Shown: positions 34,247-43,165 of the stretch, piece after piece
How positions within the stretch are numbered: the stretch's first letter is position 1
Layout: each line of letters opens with the position of its first letter
Assembly: GCF_000215085.1 (NCBI RefSeq)
Contig: NC_015589.1
Location: 2,678,120-2,742,119, forward strand
Length of the DNA: 64,000 nt
Direction of reading: 5' to 3'
Origin: Desulforamulus ruminis DSM 2154
Lineage (GTDB): Bacteria > Bacillota > Desulfotomaculia > Desulfotomaculales > Desulfotomaculaceae
Notes under the pieces: model-generated
Seen by the model: only the letters and a program-made list of their open reading frames with translations
Databases searched by the model: none
What the model was told of the DNA's origin: nothing
Translations under genes and position numbers: made by a program

Positions 34247-34276
34247 AAAACCTCTTACCTTACGGTGAGAGGTTTT
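34247..34276 (+). terminator. Terminator of the ferritin-like operon
   Basis: The stem AAAACCTCTTACC (34247-34259) pairs with 34264-34276 around a TTAC loop, with one mismatch, and ends in a T run. Confidence 0.85.
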
Positions 34277-34290
34277 TGTTCTTTGAGCCC

Positions 34291-34737
34291 TTATACTCCG
34301 GGGCTTGGCAACAGCTTTCTCAACTGATCCGAAAAATACCGGTCGTCCTCCGGGGTTCGTTTGGAGGGGCCCTTGGTTCTTCCTCCGGCCCTTCTGAATT
34401 TGGCCTTCATTTCTCTCTCTTCTAGCAAAAAATCAATAGTTTCTTCTCTAAAGATTTTACCCCAAGGGGATAGGGCACCGGCCCCCTTGGCTAGGACCAT
34501 GGCGGCTAGACCCCAATCCTGCGTAACAACAATATCCCCCTTGCGGGTTAAATTGGTTACCTGTAAATCCGCCTCCTGGGAGGAGTTGCCCACGGTAATG
34601 TGATTTTCCCGGTTAATGGCATGATTAAAACTCGCCACTGTCCAGACTTCCATCTGAAACTCTTGGCCGATTTTCTCACAGAGGATTAAAACACTTTTCG
34701 GACAGGCATCGGCATCGATAATAATTCTAGAGCGCAT
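34291..34737 (-). CDS. yqxD: YqxD/YaiI family (DUF188) protein
   Basis: The protein has 148 residues from ATG 34737, behind GGGGGAA. The family signature DADACPKS lies at the N-terminus, and [16 protein letters not shown] follows; this is a PIN-like fold with acidic residues. The biochemical role is uncharacterised. It lies 17 bases after the FtsA-like gene and is probably co-transcribed. Confidence 0.9.
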   Translation of the reverse strand: MRSRIIIDADACPKSVLILCEKIGQEFQMEVWTVASFNHAINRENHITVGNSSQEADLQVTNLTRKGDIVVTQDWGLAAMVLAKGAGALSPWGKIFREETIDFLLEEREMKAKFRRAGGRTKGPSKRTPEDDRYFSDQLRKLLPSPGV

Positions 34738-34754
34738 CCTTGTTCCCCCGAAAC

Positions 34755-36623
34755 TCACCATTGAATTTGAATTTGGTCCCCATCCCTAAGCAGGTCCGTA
34801 TATTCGGCACTCTCCCCGTTGCGGGTAATTTGTACCACTCCCCTGGCTTTGGACGTATCCACCGTATAATAATTAAAAATATCAATTAAGATGTACTCCT
34901 GCTTTCCCTCCAGGTTAATAACTTGGTCGTTGACCGTTACCCGGACGGGGTTTAATGGCTTTGTCCCGGGTCCGGCCTCTTTAAAGGATCTCTTCTCCCG
35001 GTGGTCGGGCAACGGTTCGCGGACAGCGGGCCTAATTTCCAGTACATCTCCGGAGTTAATGGCTTTCTCCGGGGTAACCGGTTGGCCATTCAACAGGCAA
35101 ATCAGGCTGTCAACCGGGTAATCTGCCAGGAAATTACCCACAATGGCCACGGCATCGGAACCATTGACCGCTTTTACCACCTGGAGTATATCCCCGTCTT
35201 TAACCGGTGTTTTTACATTTGCCGGTTTTCCGTTTAAGGTAATGACCGCCGGCTGGGCCAGACCTCCGTAAATGGTTTTGGACTTGCCGTTCAGGATAAA
35301 ACGGATGTCCCGGCCATTGTAGCCGATTAAATCCCGGGGGTTGTATTCCAGCAGGGCCAGGGCATTTAAAACGTTTAAATTCCAGGTATTAAACAGGCTG
35401 AAAACCTGTCCGTTCACGGTGATGGATATAAAATTCTGGTTCATCCTTTTGGCTGCCATGGCGATGATGCCCACCACCGTAACCCCTTCCGGCCCGGCAA
35501 TATCTTTTTTCTTCCCGGCTTGCAAAACCGTAATGTTGGACCGGTTGCGAATGGCCACCCGCTGCTGTTGCAAGCCCAAATGCTGAGCCAGCTTTTCCGT
35601 CAGCAGGGGTACCTGGGAACCGCCCCCTACACACAGAACCGACTTGGGAGAGACTTTGCTGTTTAAGTGTAAAATATGATCGGCAATTTCCCGGGCCAGT
35701 TTCTCCACCGCCGGTTCAATGAACGTGATCATCTCCTGGCAGGATACCGTCATCTCGGTCCCCAGTATATCTCTATATTTTATATCTTTGCCCTCGGCTA
35801 AACTGCGTTTGATCTGTTCCGCCGTTAAAAAGTCCACCATGCAGGACTCTACAATCAACTCCGAAATCTCGTCTCCTGCGGTTGGCACCATACCGTAGGC
35901 TTGGATGGCGCCATCCTTGGCAATGGCAATATCGGAAGTGCCGGCCCCCACATCCACCAGGGCCAGGTTAAGCAGGCGCAGTTGTTCCGGAATGACCACC
36001 TCGCAGGCAGCAATAGGCTCAAGGGTCATGTAGAAAGGCTCCAGACCCACCCGGCTTAACACGGCGTATAAACCATTCACCACCGAAGCCGGTAAAAAGG
36101 TTGCCAGAACATCGGCTGCCGCCTTTTTGCCTCGGTGTCCAATCAGATTGGCCATGGGGTAATCATTTAAATAATAGCCTACCAAACTATGACCCACACA
36201 ATAAAACTTTTCCTTATCACCGGAATTTATTTCCTGTTCCAGCAAGCTTTGGGCTTGCTGTACACCCATCATTTCAAGGCTGTTTACCAGGATGGCGTCA
36301 ATCTCCATATCCTCGATGAGTTCCTGCTCAATCCTGCAGACCCGGGTCCGGAGGGATCGGCCGGCAGCGGCAATGGCAACCCGTTTCAGATTGAATTTAA
36401 GCTTTTTTTCAAGATCGTTTTTCACCTGCCGGACGGCCTCCGCCACCCTGGGAATATCGTGTATTTGCCCATCCAGCATGGCACGATGCTGATGTTCTAC
36501 CATGCACTGGGCCAAAAGTTTAAAACCCCGGTCCTGTGCCTCCACAACCAAACCAATTACACTTCTGGTCCCAATGTCCAAAGCAAACAGGGTGTTGTTT
36601 TCATCATAAACTTTCTTAGGCAT
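34755..36623 (-). CDS. FtsA-like actin-family ATPase with C-terminal beta-grasp-like repeats
   Basis: The protein has 622 residues from ATG 36623. Residues about 10-400 form an actin-like ATPase with [14 protein letters not shown] (phosphate 1), [16 protein letters not shown] (phosphate 2) and [13 protein letters not shown] (adenosine motif). This is the FtsA/PilM-type order, with an SHS2-like inserted domain. Residues about 400-622 hold three or four similar units built around a VNG or LNG turn and a DGDxLxI end ([60 protein letters not shown]). These resemble beta-grasp or SLBB folds. It is larger than cell-division FtsA and is not in a division cluster. It may scaffold an envelope structure (inference). 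Confidence 0.82.
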   Translation of the reverse strand: MPKKVYDENNTLFALDIGTRSVIGLVVEAQDRGFKLLAQCMVEHQHRAMLDGQIHDIPRVAEAVRQVKNDLEKKLKFNLKRVAIAAAGRSLRTRVCRIEQELIEDMEIDAILVNSLEMMGVQQAQSLLEQEINSGDKEKFYCVGHSLVGYYLNDYPMANLIGHRGKKAAADVLATFLPASVVNGLYAVLSRVGLEPFYMTLEPIAACEVVIPEQLRLLNLALVDVGAGTSDIAIAKDGAIQAYGMVPTAGDEISELIVESCMVDFLTAEQIKRSLAEGKDIKYRDILGTEMTVSCQEMITFIEPAVEKLAREIADHILHLNSKVSPKSVLCVGGGSQVPLLTEKLAQHLGLQQQRVAIRNRSNITVLQAGKKKDIAGPEGVTVVGIIAMAAKRMNQNFISITVNGQVFSLFNTWNLNVLNALALLEYNPRDLIGYNGRDIRFILNGKSKTIYGGLAQPAVITLNGKPANVKTPVKDGDILQVVKAVNGSDAVAIVGNFLADYPVDSLICLLNGQPVTPEKAINSGDVLEIRPAVREPLPDHREKRSFKEAGPGTKPLNPVRVTVNDQVINLEGKQEYILIDIFNYYTVDTSKARGVVQITRNGESAEYTDLLRDGDQIQIQW

Positions 36624-36694
36624 ACACAAACCTCACAGCATTTCTATTTGGATACCTGCTTCGACAATTTTTCTTCTATCCCTTCTAAAAAAGA

Positions 36695-36720
36695 AAATTC
36701 CCGGCAGAACCCGGGAATTT
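36695..36720 (-). terminator. Terminator of the glucan phosphorylase gene
   Basis: The stem AAATTCCCGG/CCGGGAATTT (36695-36704 and 36711-36720) is followed on the minus strand by TTTTCTTTTTT, just after the stop at 36726. Confidence 0.85.
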
Positions 36721-36725
36721 TCCTA

Positions 36726-39269
36726 TTAAAAGCTCTGAGCCCAACTGGCTAAAGGCAGTTCAAACTTGGTGGCAAAATAAGGATGCTCCGGCCTGATGCG
36801 AACGGTAAAGCCGCAAGTCCCTTGTTCCAGGGCAAAAGCCCCCTTGTATTTGTATAGTCCTTCGCTAAACTGCTCCTCCACTTCCAGGGGAACGGTCTTG
36901 ATGCTGGTTAGGGAATGATCCCCCTCACACCCGTGGACCGCTTCCACCTTGACATCTTCCGGTGGAATGGGGCCCAAGTACACTTTGACCGCCAACTGCA
37001 GCGTATCCCCCACCCTCATCTCACTGTCGCCCGGTGCCTCTACGCCTTTTACAGTAACGTAATGCCAGTTCTCTTTTATAAACCTTTTATAGTTGTGCAC
37101 CTGGCTGGCGATCTTAAAATTTTCCGCAGTAAATTTTTGACCCCGGATGGAGCTCTCGGTATAGAATCGTTCGGCATATTCCTTTACCATCCGCTCGGTG
37201 CTAAATAGGGGCGTAATGGTTTTAATACTTTTTTTCATACGGGCAACCCACTCTTTGGGACAGCCCTCTGTTTGGTGATAATAAGTGGGAATAATTTTTT
37301 CTTCCAGCAGCGAATACAACCGGTAAGCGTCATCCCGGTCCTGTTCTTCCTCGTTCCGGTAGCCGGTTTCCTCTCCGATGGCATACCCGTTCTCCTCATC
37401 GTAGCCTTCCGGCCACCACCCGTCCAAAACGCTGCAATTCACCACACCATTGGCTGCGGCCTTCATACCGCTGGTCCCACTGGCCTCCATGGGCCATCGG
37501 GGGGTATTGAGCCAAAGGTCCACTCCCTGGGTCAAATGCCGGGACACGTTCATATCGTAATTTTCTATAAAAACGATTTTTCCCTTAAACGGTTCCTGCT
37601 GGGATAAGTCATGAATCTGCTTGATCAGTTCTTGCCCCGGGTGATCGGCCGGATGTGCTTTACCGGAAAAAATGATCTGCACCGGACGTTCCGGGTCGGT
37701 AAGCAGTCTGGCCAGCCTCTCCTTGTCCCTTAGCAGCAGGGCCGCCCGCTTATAAGTGGCAAACCGCCTGGCAAAGCCAATGGTAAAGGCATCGGGGTTC
37801 AGGTGCTGTTCCACCTCTCCCAGCATCTCCACCGACTCCTGATGGCGTTCCTTTTGCTCTTTAAGAATACCCCGGACCAAATGAATGCACTTCTTCTTCA
37901 GCCTGCGATGGAGGGTCCATAATTCCTCATCGGGAATATTTTCTACCGCCTCCCACTGCTCCCTGTCACTGATGTTATTCTGCCAACCGGATGGCAGGTA
38001 AGCATCCAACAGCGTTTTTAATTCCTCGGACATCCAGGTCAAGGTGTGAATACCATTGGTAACCGAGAAAACCGGTACTTCTTCCACGGGGATGTGTTCA
38101 TATAAATAATGAAACATCTTGCGGGTCACTTCCCCATGCAGTTTACTGACTCCATTACAGTAGGCCGACAGATTCATGGCTAAAATGGTCATATTAAAAA
38201 TTTGCCTGCCCGGGTCCCAACCCAGTTCCATGAAGCCATCCCGGTCCAGACCCAGCAGGCTGTAATAGCGGTTTAAATAATAATCAACCTTGTCCGCGTC
38301 AAAAACATCATGCCCTGCCGATACCGGCGTGTGGGTGGTAAACAGGGTGCTGGCTCGTACAACCTCTTTGGCCGCGGCCAGAGGAACTCCGGTCTGCACC
38401 AGTTCCTGCAGGCGTTCAATACACAGAAAGGCGGCATGGCCCTCGTTAATATGCCAGGCACCCGGGTTAATGCCCATGATTCTCAGGGCTTTGACCCCTC
38501 CAACCCCCAGCAATATTTCCTGGGAAATGCGGGTATCTTTATCGCCGCCGTAAAGTTGTGCGGTTAATTTGCGATCCTGATCGCTGTTCAGCGTAATGTC
38601 CGCATCCAGCAAATAAATTTTAATCCTCCCAACCTGCACTTCCCAAACCTTGAGATAAATCTGCCTGCCAGGCAGATTTACGGGAATGATAATTTCCCTG
38701 CCGTCCAGACTTTTAGCGGGTTTTACCGGCATCTCATGATAATTCTGGTAGGGATAAAGGGCCTCTTGCCAACCTTCCCGGTTAATATGCTGGGTAAAGT
38801 AGCCCTGTTTATACAGCAGTCCGATCCCCACCAGGGGCAGTCCGATATCGCTGGCTGCTTTACAATGATCCCCGGCTAAAACTCCCAATCCTCCTGAATA
38901 AATGGGCAGGGATTCATGAAGGCCAAATTCCGCTGAAAAATAAGCAATGGATTTGTTGGACAAATGGGGATATTTGCTCAAAAACCAGGAACCCTCGGTC
39001 ATGTAGCGGTCCAGATCCGCCATGACTTTATCGTAAAGCTGCAGATAATCCTGATTTCCGGCAACCCTTTCCAGATCCGCTCCGGTAGCTTCCAATAATA
39101 ATTTGACCGGGTTATGGTTGCACTCTTTCCATTTTTGTTCATCAATCTGCTTGAACAATTCCAGTGCTTCAGGATGCCAACTGAACCAAAGATTATAGGA
39201 CAGTTCCTTCAGCCTGCCGATTCTTTCCGGCAATACCGGGTTTACCGTAATGGTTTTAAAAAAATACAT
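36726..39269 (-). CDS. glgP: Alpha-glucan (glycogen) phosphorylase
   Basis: The protein has 847 residues. The N-terminal region VLPERIGRLKELSYNLWFSW is the extension found in the alpha-glucan phosphorylase branch (short, TM1468-like type). The PLP-binding lysine lies in EASGTSGMKAAANG; YFSAEFGLHESLPIYSGGLG and the catalytic histidine region TTHTPVSAGHD are clear. It releases glucose 1-phosphate from glycogen or maltodextrin. ATG 39269 follows GGAGGAGG. It stands alone. Confidence 0.95.
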   Translation of the reverse strand: MYFFKTITVNPVLPERIGRLKELSYNLWFSWHPEALELFKQIDEQKWKECNHNPVKLLLEATGADLERVAGNQDYLQLYDKVMADLDRYMTEGSWFLSKYPHLSNKSIAYFSAEFGLHESLPIYSGGLGVLAGDHCKAASDIGLPLVGIGLLYKQGYFTQHINREGWQEALYPYQNYHEMPVKPAKSLDGREIIIPVNLPGRQIYLKVWEVQVGRIKIYLLDADITLNSDQDRKLTAQLYGGDKDTRISQEILLGVGGVKALRIMGINPGAWHINEGHAAFLCIERLQELVQTGVPLAAAKEVVRASTLFTTHTPVSAGHDVFDADKVDYYLNRYYSLLGLDRDGFMELGWDPGRQIFNMTILAMNLSAYCNGVSKLHGEVTRKMFHYLYEHIPVEEVPVFSVTNGIHTLTWMSEELKTLLDAYLPSGWQNNISDREQWEAVENIPDEELWTLHRRLKKKCIHLVRGILKEQKERHQESVEMLGEVEQHLNPDAFTIGFARRFATYKRAALLLRDKERLARLLTDPERPVQIIFSGKAHPADHPGQELIKQIHDLSQQEPFKGKIVFIENYDMNVSRHLTQGVDLWLNTPRWPMEASGTSGMKAAANGVVNCSVLDGWWPEGYDEENGYAIGEETGYRNEEEQDRDDAYRLYSLLEEKIIPTYYHQTEGCPKEWVARMKKSIKTITPLFSTERMVKEYAERFYTESSIRGQKFTAENFKIASQVHNYKRFIKENWHYVTVKGVEAPGDSEMRVGDTLQLAVKVYLGPIPPEDVKVEAVHGCEGDHSLTSIKTVPLEVEEQFSEGLYKYKGAFALEQGTCGFTVRIRPEHPYFATKFELPLASWAQSF

Positions 39270-39394
39270 GGTTTCCTCCTCCGGAAAATTGTTGGGTCAA
39301 ACGGCCTGTTGCCTTTTTGTAATGCTGTTACTATTTTTCCAAAGAACGGGCTAAAGATATTCGCTTCCAGACAAACTTGTGCATTGCATGACAA

Positions 39395-39423
39395 ATTATA
39401 ATTTATTTCACCATAAATCTAAA
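39395..39423 (-). promoter_or_regulatory. Promoter candidate for glgP
   Basis: On the minus strand, TTTAGA (39418-39423), 17 bases, TATAAT (39395-39400). The -10 is perfect and the -35 weak. Confidence 0.4.
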
Positions 39424-39465
39424 AATACGCAGGATTTACGATAATTCATGCCGTAATTTATTCTT

Positions 39466-39494
39466 TTGTAATGGTATGTAAATTTTGGCATAAT
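39466..39494 (+). promoter_or_regulatory. Promoter of the TPR-like/PRC/VanW operon
   Basis: TTGTAA (39466-39471), 17 bases, CATAAT (39489-39494), about 22 bases before the ATG at 39517. Confidence 0.5.
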
Positions 39495-39516
39495 AAGTTT
39501 CTCAGCGGAGGATTCC

Positions 39517-40701
39517 ATGTGGGTTTATTGGTTTGCCTTGATCTTGATTACCTTGATCCTGTATTTTCCCTTTAAAAAGATTTTTTCTAAAGATACTGCT
39601 GCTGCCATTTCTTTGAGCGCCCTGGGTCTTGGTTCCCTTTTCCCGCTCTTCCGGTTTTATTTTCCCGCGGAGCAAACCTACGCCCTTGGGGCAATCCTTG
39701 TGCTGGCTCTGGGAATATGCATTGCCCTGGGGAAAAGCCGCTGTGCTCCGCAAGACCAAGACTCCCCGGAACCGGAGCCAGCCCTTGCCGTTTATGATAC
39801 AACTGCATCAACGGAACTGCCTGGAATCACCCCTGCCGAGTGGATTGCCTTGAGTTCTCCGGAAGCCCGGTCAAAGGACCCGGATCCTCCGAAGCTTTCC
39901 GCCCAGGCCCCTGAAGAACAGAATCCGCCAAAGGATGACTCATTATGGGAACCTGTTCCGGCAAAGGATGAAAATAGGCCTGTGAGCCCAGTGATGCCAG
40001 AAGGATCGGAAGCCGATTCCTGCCAACCGGAAGAAACCGACCTTGAGCCGGCTGTTTCCTCCGCCAAGCCTGCGGATCAAGAATTTTTCTCCCCGGCCGA
40101 ATTAATGGAAAGCGCTCCTGAAGTTATTGCTGCCGTGGAAGTGGAAAGAGACGCTGTAGAAGGTCAGAAGCAAGAGCAAGCTCCTGAAGCATCGGAACCT
40201 GAAACCCCTGAAAAAATCATCCTGGAAGACCCAAGGGTTGAGGACCTCCGGACAACAAATTCCGAAGAAACTGTCTTCCCGGAGCATCCACTGCCGGAAG
40301 CGGATCCGTTAAATGCAGCCGAGCCGGTCTTTCCTACTGCTCAAGCCATGGCTGCCGAAGGCTTACGCCTGGCCCGACAAAAAGATTACGTCGGTGCCGT
40401 ACGTCAGCTAAACCGGGTCTTGGCTAAAAATCCCAAACCGGAAGTATTGTATCTGGCCGTCAGCGAACTAAGCTCCATCTACCAGCATTTAGGGCTTTAT
40501 CCCATGGCCTCCGATATTATCGCCGCCTTTGTGGGTCATCCTGATTTGTCCGGTCATCCCGGGCTGAGCCATTTAAAGCAAAAGAGAAAATTTATTTTAG
40601 CCCTGATCAACGTCTTAAAGCATGCGGGTCTGGGACAGCTTCCCTACCAAGAAGTTCCTGAAAAAGTACGCAGAGAGGCCTTTAGAAGCTCTCTAAAATA
40701 A
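39517..40701 (+). CDS. Membrane protein with acidic Pro/Glu-rich linker and TPR-like C-terminus
   Basis: The protein has 394 residues. Three short hydrophobic segments lie in the first 75 residues. They are followed by about 190 residues rich in Glu, Pro, Ala and Ser that are probably disordered. A helical C-terminal domain (residues about 275-390) contains a TPR-like pair beginning EGLRLARQKDYVGAVRQLNR. I do not recognise a named family. ATG 39517 follows CGGAGG. It starts an operon with the PRC-barrel and VanW genes (36-base gap, then overlap), which suggests envelope or assembly functions. Confidence 0.8.
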   Translation: MWVYWFALILITLILYFPFKKIFSKDTAAAISLSALGLGSLFPLFRFYFPAEQTYALGAILVLALGICIALGKSRCAPQDQDSPEPEPALAVYDTTASTELPGITPAEWIALSSPEARSKDPDPPKLSAQAPEEQNPPKDDSLWEPVPAKDENRPVSPVMPEGSEADSCQPEETDLEPAVSSAKPADQEFFSPAELMESAPEVIAAVEVERDAVEGQKQEQAPEASEPETPEKIILEDPRVEDLRTTNSEETVFPEHPLPEADPLNAAEPVFPTAQAMAAEGLRLARQKDYVGAVRQLNRVLAKNPKPEVLYLAVSELSSIYQHLGLYPMASDIIAAFVGHPDLSGHPGLSHLKQKRKFILALINVLKHAGLGQLPYQEVPEKVRREAFRSSLK

Positions 40702-40736
40702 ACAGTTTAATTTTTCTTTAGGAAGGAGTTATTCAG

Positions 40737-41480
40737 GTGAAATTAAAAAACCAAATTGTAGGGTTACCGGTTTTAAGTATTGCGGAGGTAGCTTTACTGG
40801 GGAAAGTGGAGGATCTTATTATTCATCCTGAAACCGGCTCGGTGGATTACTTAATGATCGAACCCGAAACCTGGTACATGGAACGCCGCCTCATCTCCTT
40901 CAAAGACATTACCGGCATTGGTCAGGACGCTTTAACCACCGAGACCAAGACCAATGTGGTCCCGGTTACCTCGGTGCCGGCAGCCCTGGATTTATTAAAC
41001 CGGGGTGTCCAGGTGGTGGGCTCCCGGGTTATCACCCGCAAGGGCCGCATCAAAGGCACCATTAATGAGCTGGCCATTGACGATGAAACCGGTAGAATTT
41101 CCGCATGTCGTTGGGAATCCGGCGGCGATTCAACCTCCGGTTACATTCCCTCCTCTCTCATTATAACCTTTGGTAAGGAACTGCTGGTGGTGGAAGAGGA
41201 CTTTGAAGCACAGTTGTCGGACAGCCTGCCTCAGACAATACAGGAAGCAGCCGGTCCTTCCGATACTCAAGTCCAGGAAACTGTCCTTAACGAAGATCCC
41301 ATGGAATTTTTTGAAGGGAAACAAAAAGAATATCTGTTGGGACGAACCGTAACGGCAGATATCTTAACAGAGAACGGGGAGAGTATCGCCCGCCAGGGCG
41401 ATAAGGTAACCCGGGAGATACTGGATAGAGCTGTTGCTGCCGATAAATTTGTGGAGTTAACTTTGAACACCTGTGAGTAA
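40737..41480 (+). CDS. PRC-barrel domain protein
   Basis: The protein has 247 residues from GTG 40737 behind GGAAGGAG. Two PRC-barrel-like units are visible: residues 1-75 (VGLPVLSIAEVALLGKVEDL) and residues about 80-150 (GVQVVGSRVITRKGRIKGTI). The C-terminal region is more variable. PRC barrels are small beta domains found in ribosome maturation and photosynthetic reaction centre proteins, and in sporulation YlmC/YmxH-like proteins. The stop codon lies 8 bases inside the next gene, so translation is coupled. Confidence 0.85.
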   Translation: MKLKNQIVGLPVLSIAEVALLGKVEDLIIHPETGSVDYLMIEPETWYMERRLISFKDITGIGQDALTTETKTNVVPVTSVPAALDLLNRGVQVVGSRVITRKGRIKGTINELAIDDETGRISACRWESGGDSTSGYIPSSLIITFGKELLVVEEDFEAQLSDSLPQTIQEAAGPSDTQVQETVLNEDPMEFFEGKQKEYLLGRTVTADILTENGESIARQGDKVTREILDRAVAADKFVELTLNTCE

Positions 41481-42840
41481 AATCAAGCTAACAGCAATGA
41501 TTACCCTTGCTTTGGGTATTCAATTGATTGTTGGTATCAGCCTGTCCAGTGCTGCATTGAAGTTTTATTACAGTAATTCAGTACTGCCCGGCGTTTCGGT
41601 CCAGGGAGTGGATATAAGCGGTCTTGCATTAGAGAAAGCCATAGAGAAGCTAAATAAAGAAATACCGTGGCCCAGCCCGGAGAGTCTGTTGGTGCTGGTG
41701 GACCCGGAGGGACAGACAACCAGTATCCGTTATGGTGACATTGGTTATCAAGCGGATTATGAAGCCTCGGTCAAAGAGGCTATAAAATACAGCCGGCAGG
41801 CCTCCGCCTGGAGGAATGTTACCGGTATATTCGGCGCCATCTATTCCGGCTATAACCTGCCCTTAAAGAAAACCTATAACCGAGAGGCCTTTGATCAAGT
41901 CCTCAATGATCTTAGCAGTCGTTATAACCTGCCGGCCAAGGATGCTCAACTGACCCTTACCGGCAGCAATGTTACCGTTTTACAGGATATCCAGGGCAAA
42001 AGGTTGGATAACCAAGCCACCCACCAAGCCCTGATTCATTTACCCATTAACCAGCACCGGCTGGAGCTGGCTTTTAAAACGGTGGATCCGGTGGTCAAAT
42101 CCACCGACTTTTCCGGTATTAATTCCCGGGTGGCCCTTTATGTTACTCATTTTGACCCTGGAGATGCCGGTCGGACTCATAACATTTTGTTAGCCAGTAA
42201 GCTCATTCATCATAAACTAATCAAACCGGGAGAAATCTTTTCTTTAAATAAAGCCCTAGGGCCAAGAAGCCCCGAAAACGGCTACCGTCCGGCGCCGGTC
42301 ATTATTAATAACAAATTGTCCTTGGATTACGGCGGCGGAGTCTGCCAGGTGGCAACCACCCTGTATAACGCTGTCCTGCTGGCAGGTCTGACGGTGGTGG
42401 AACGCAGTCCCCATTCCCTGCCGGTTTCCTACGTTCCTGTGGGCAAAGACGCCACCATTGCCGGTGATTTTATTGATTTTAAATTTCTTAACAGCACCCC
42501 TTACCCCATTTTGTTGACCAGCCAGGTTCAGCATTCAAAACTGCTGGTCAGTGTTTACGGCCATCGGGAAGGCTTTTCCGCAAAAATCATTAAATTTGAG
42601 ACCCAACGCACCATTACCAAACCCACCCGCCAATATATTGAAGAACCGGGGTTGGCCCCCGGGCAGATCGTGGTGCGGCAGCCTGGCCGCGATGGTTACG
42701 AATTAAAAACCTACGAGGTTATCTTTGAAAACGGCCGGGAAGTGGGCCGCCGCCTGATCTCACAAAATATTATGGAACCGGAAATGGAAATTATCGCCAC
42801 GGGATCCCATGAAAGAAGAAAAGGAATGGTTAAAAAATAG
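41473..42840 (+). CDS. VanW family protein with G5-like C-terminus
   Basis: The protein has 455 residues from GTG 41473, overlapping the previous gene. A signal anchor at the N-terminus is followed by peptidoglycan-binding-like repeats (VSVQGVDISGLALEKAIEKL and onward). The VanW core contains GEIFSLNKALGPRSPENGY and DYGGGVCQVATTLYNAVLLA, and a C-terminal G5-like segment contains YEVIFENGREVGR. Proteins of this plan are secreted or membrane anchored and linked to the cell wall. They are common in clostridia, and their name does not imply vancomycin resistance. Confidence 0.92.
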   Translation: MSKIKLTAMITLALGIQLIVGISLSSAALKFYYSNSVLPGVSVQGVDISGLALEKAIEKLNKEIPWPSPESLLVLVDPEGQTTSIRYGDIGYQADYEASVKEAIKYSRQASAWRNVTGIFGAIYSGYNLPLKKTYNREAFDQVLNDLSSRYNLPAKDAQLTLTGSNVTVLQDIQGKRLDNQATHQALIHLPINQHRLELAFKTVDPVVKSTDFSGINSRVALYVTHFDPGDAGRTHNILLASKLIHHKLIKPGEIFSLNKALGPRSPENGYRPAPVIINNKLSLDYGGGVCQVATTLYNAVLLAGLTVVERSPHSLPVSYVPVGKDATIAGDFIDFKFLNSTPYPILLTSQVQHSKLLVSVYGHREGFSAKIIKFETQRTITKPTRQYIEEPGLAPGQIVVRQPGRDGYELKTYEVIFENGREVGRRLISQNIMEPEMEIIATGSHERRKGMVKK

Positions 42841-42862
42841 TCCCGGCTAAAAAGCCGGGACT
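42839..42862. terminator. Shared hairpin between vanW and the SelW-like gene
   Basis: The 10-bp stem AGTCCCGGCT/AGCCGGGACT starts inside the vanW stop codon and ends 6 bases from the stop of the convergent selenoprotein gene. It probably serves both. Confidence 0.75.
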
Positions 42863-42867
42863 TCCCT

Positions 42868-43104
42868 TTATAGGTTTAGTTGGGACATAATTTCCTGTGG
42901 TTCAGGGAAACGGGCCTGCTCCTTCTTGGAGAAAATTAATTGTCCGTTGCAACGGACTTCAAATACGCCTCCGCTGGACGGGATCAGTTCAAAAGACGAT
43001 ATCTTATTCCGGTAAGCTCGCAGCAAATTTTCGGCCAGACCGGCCGCTTTAGGCAGATAGCCTCAGGAAGTGCAGTATTCAACCGATAATTTTACTTCAG
43101 ACAT
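42868..43104 (-). CDS. SelW/Rdx-type selenoprotein with in-frame UGA (Sec)
   Basis: The gene starts at ATG 43104 behind GGAGGGAGA and ends at TAA 42868-42870; it encodes 78 residues if UGA is read as selenocysteine. The UGA is codon 14 (43063-43065) in YCTSUGYLPKAAGLAENL, exactly the CxxU redox motif of the SelW/SelT/SelH (Rdx) thioredoxin-like family. The C-terminal part (SSGGVFEVRCNGQLIFSKK) also matches Rdx proteins. A hairpin follows the UGA by 16 bases (43032-43046) and could be a bacterial SECIS. It probably acts as a small redox protein. The cysteine synthase gene lies just upstream on the same strand. Confidence 0.85.
43032..43046 (-). promoter_or_regulatory. Candidate bacterial SECIS hairpin
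   Basis: On the minus strand, CGGCC-GGTCT-GGCCG begins 16 bases after the UGA of the SelW-like gene. Bacterial SECIS elements sit immediately downstream of the UGA inside the coding sequence with a short GC stem and a small loop. The geometry fits. Confidence 0.55.
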
Positions 43105-43165
43105 GGTTCTCCCTCCATCAATTATTTTTATTTTACCCAGCAGATTTCCCGCTGGGTTTTTAAAA

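Noticed and set aside
42868-43104. A pseudogene broken by a premature stop
   Set aside because: The stop is UGA exactly at the Sec position of a CxxU motif, and the sequence remains conserved beyond it.
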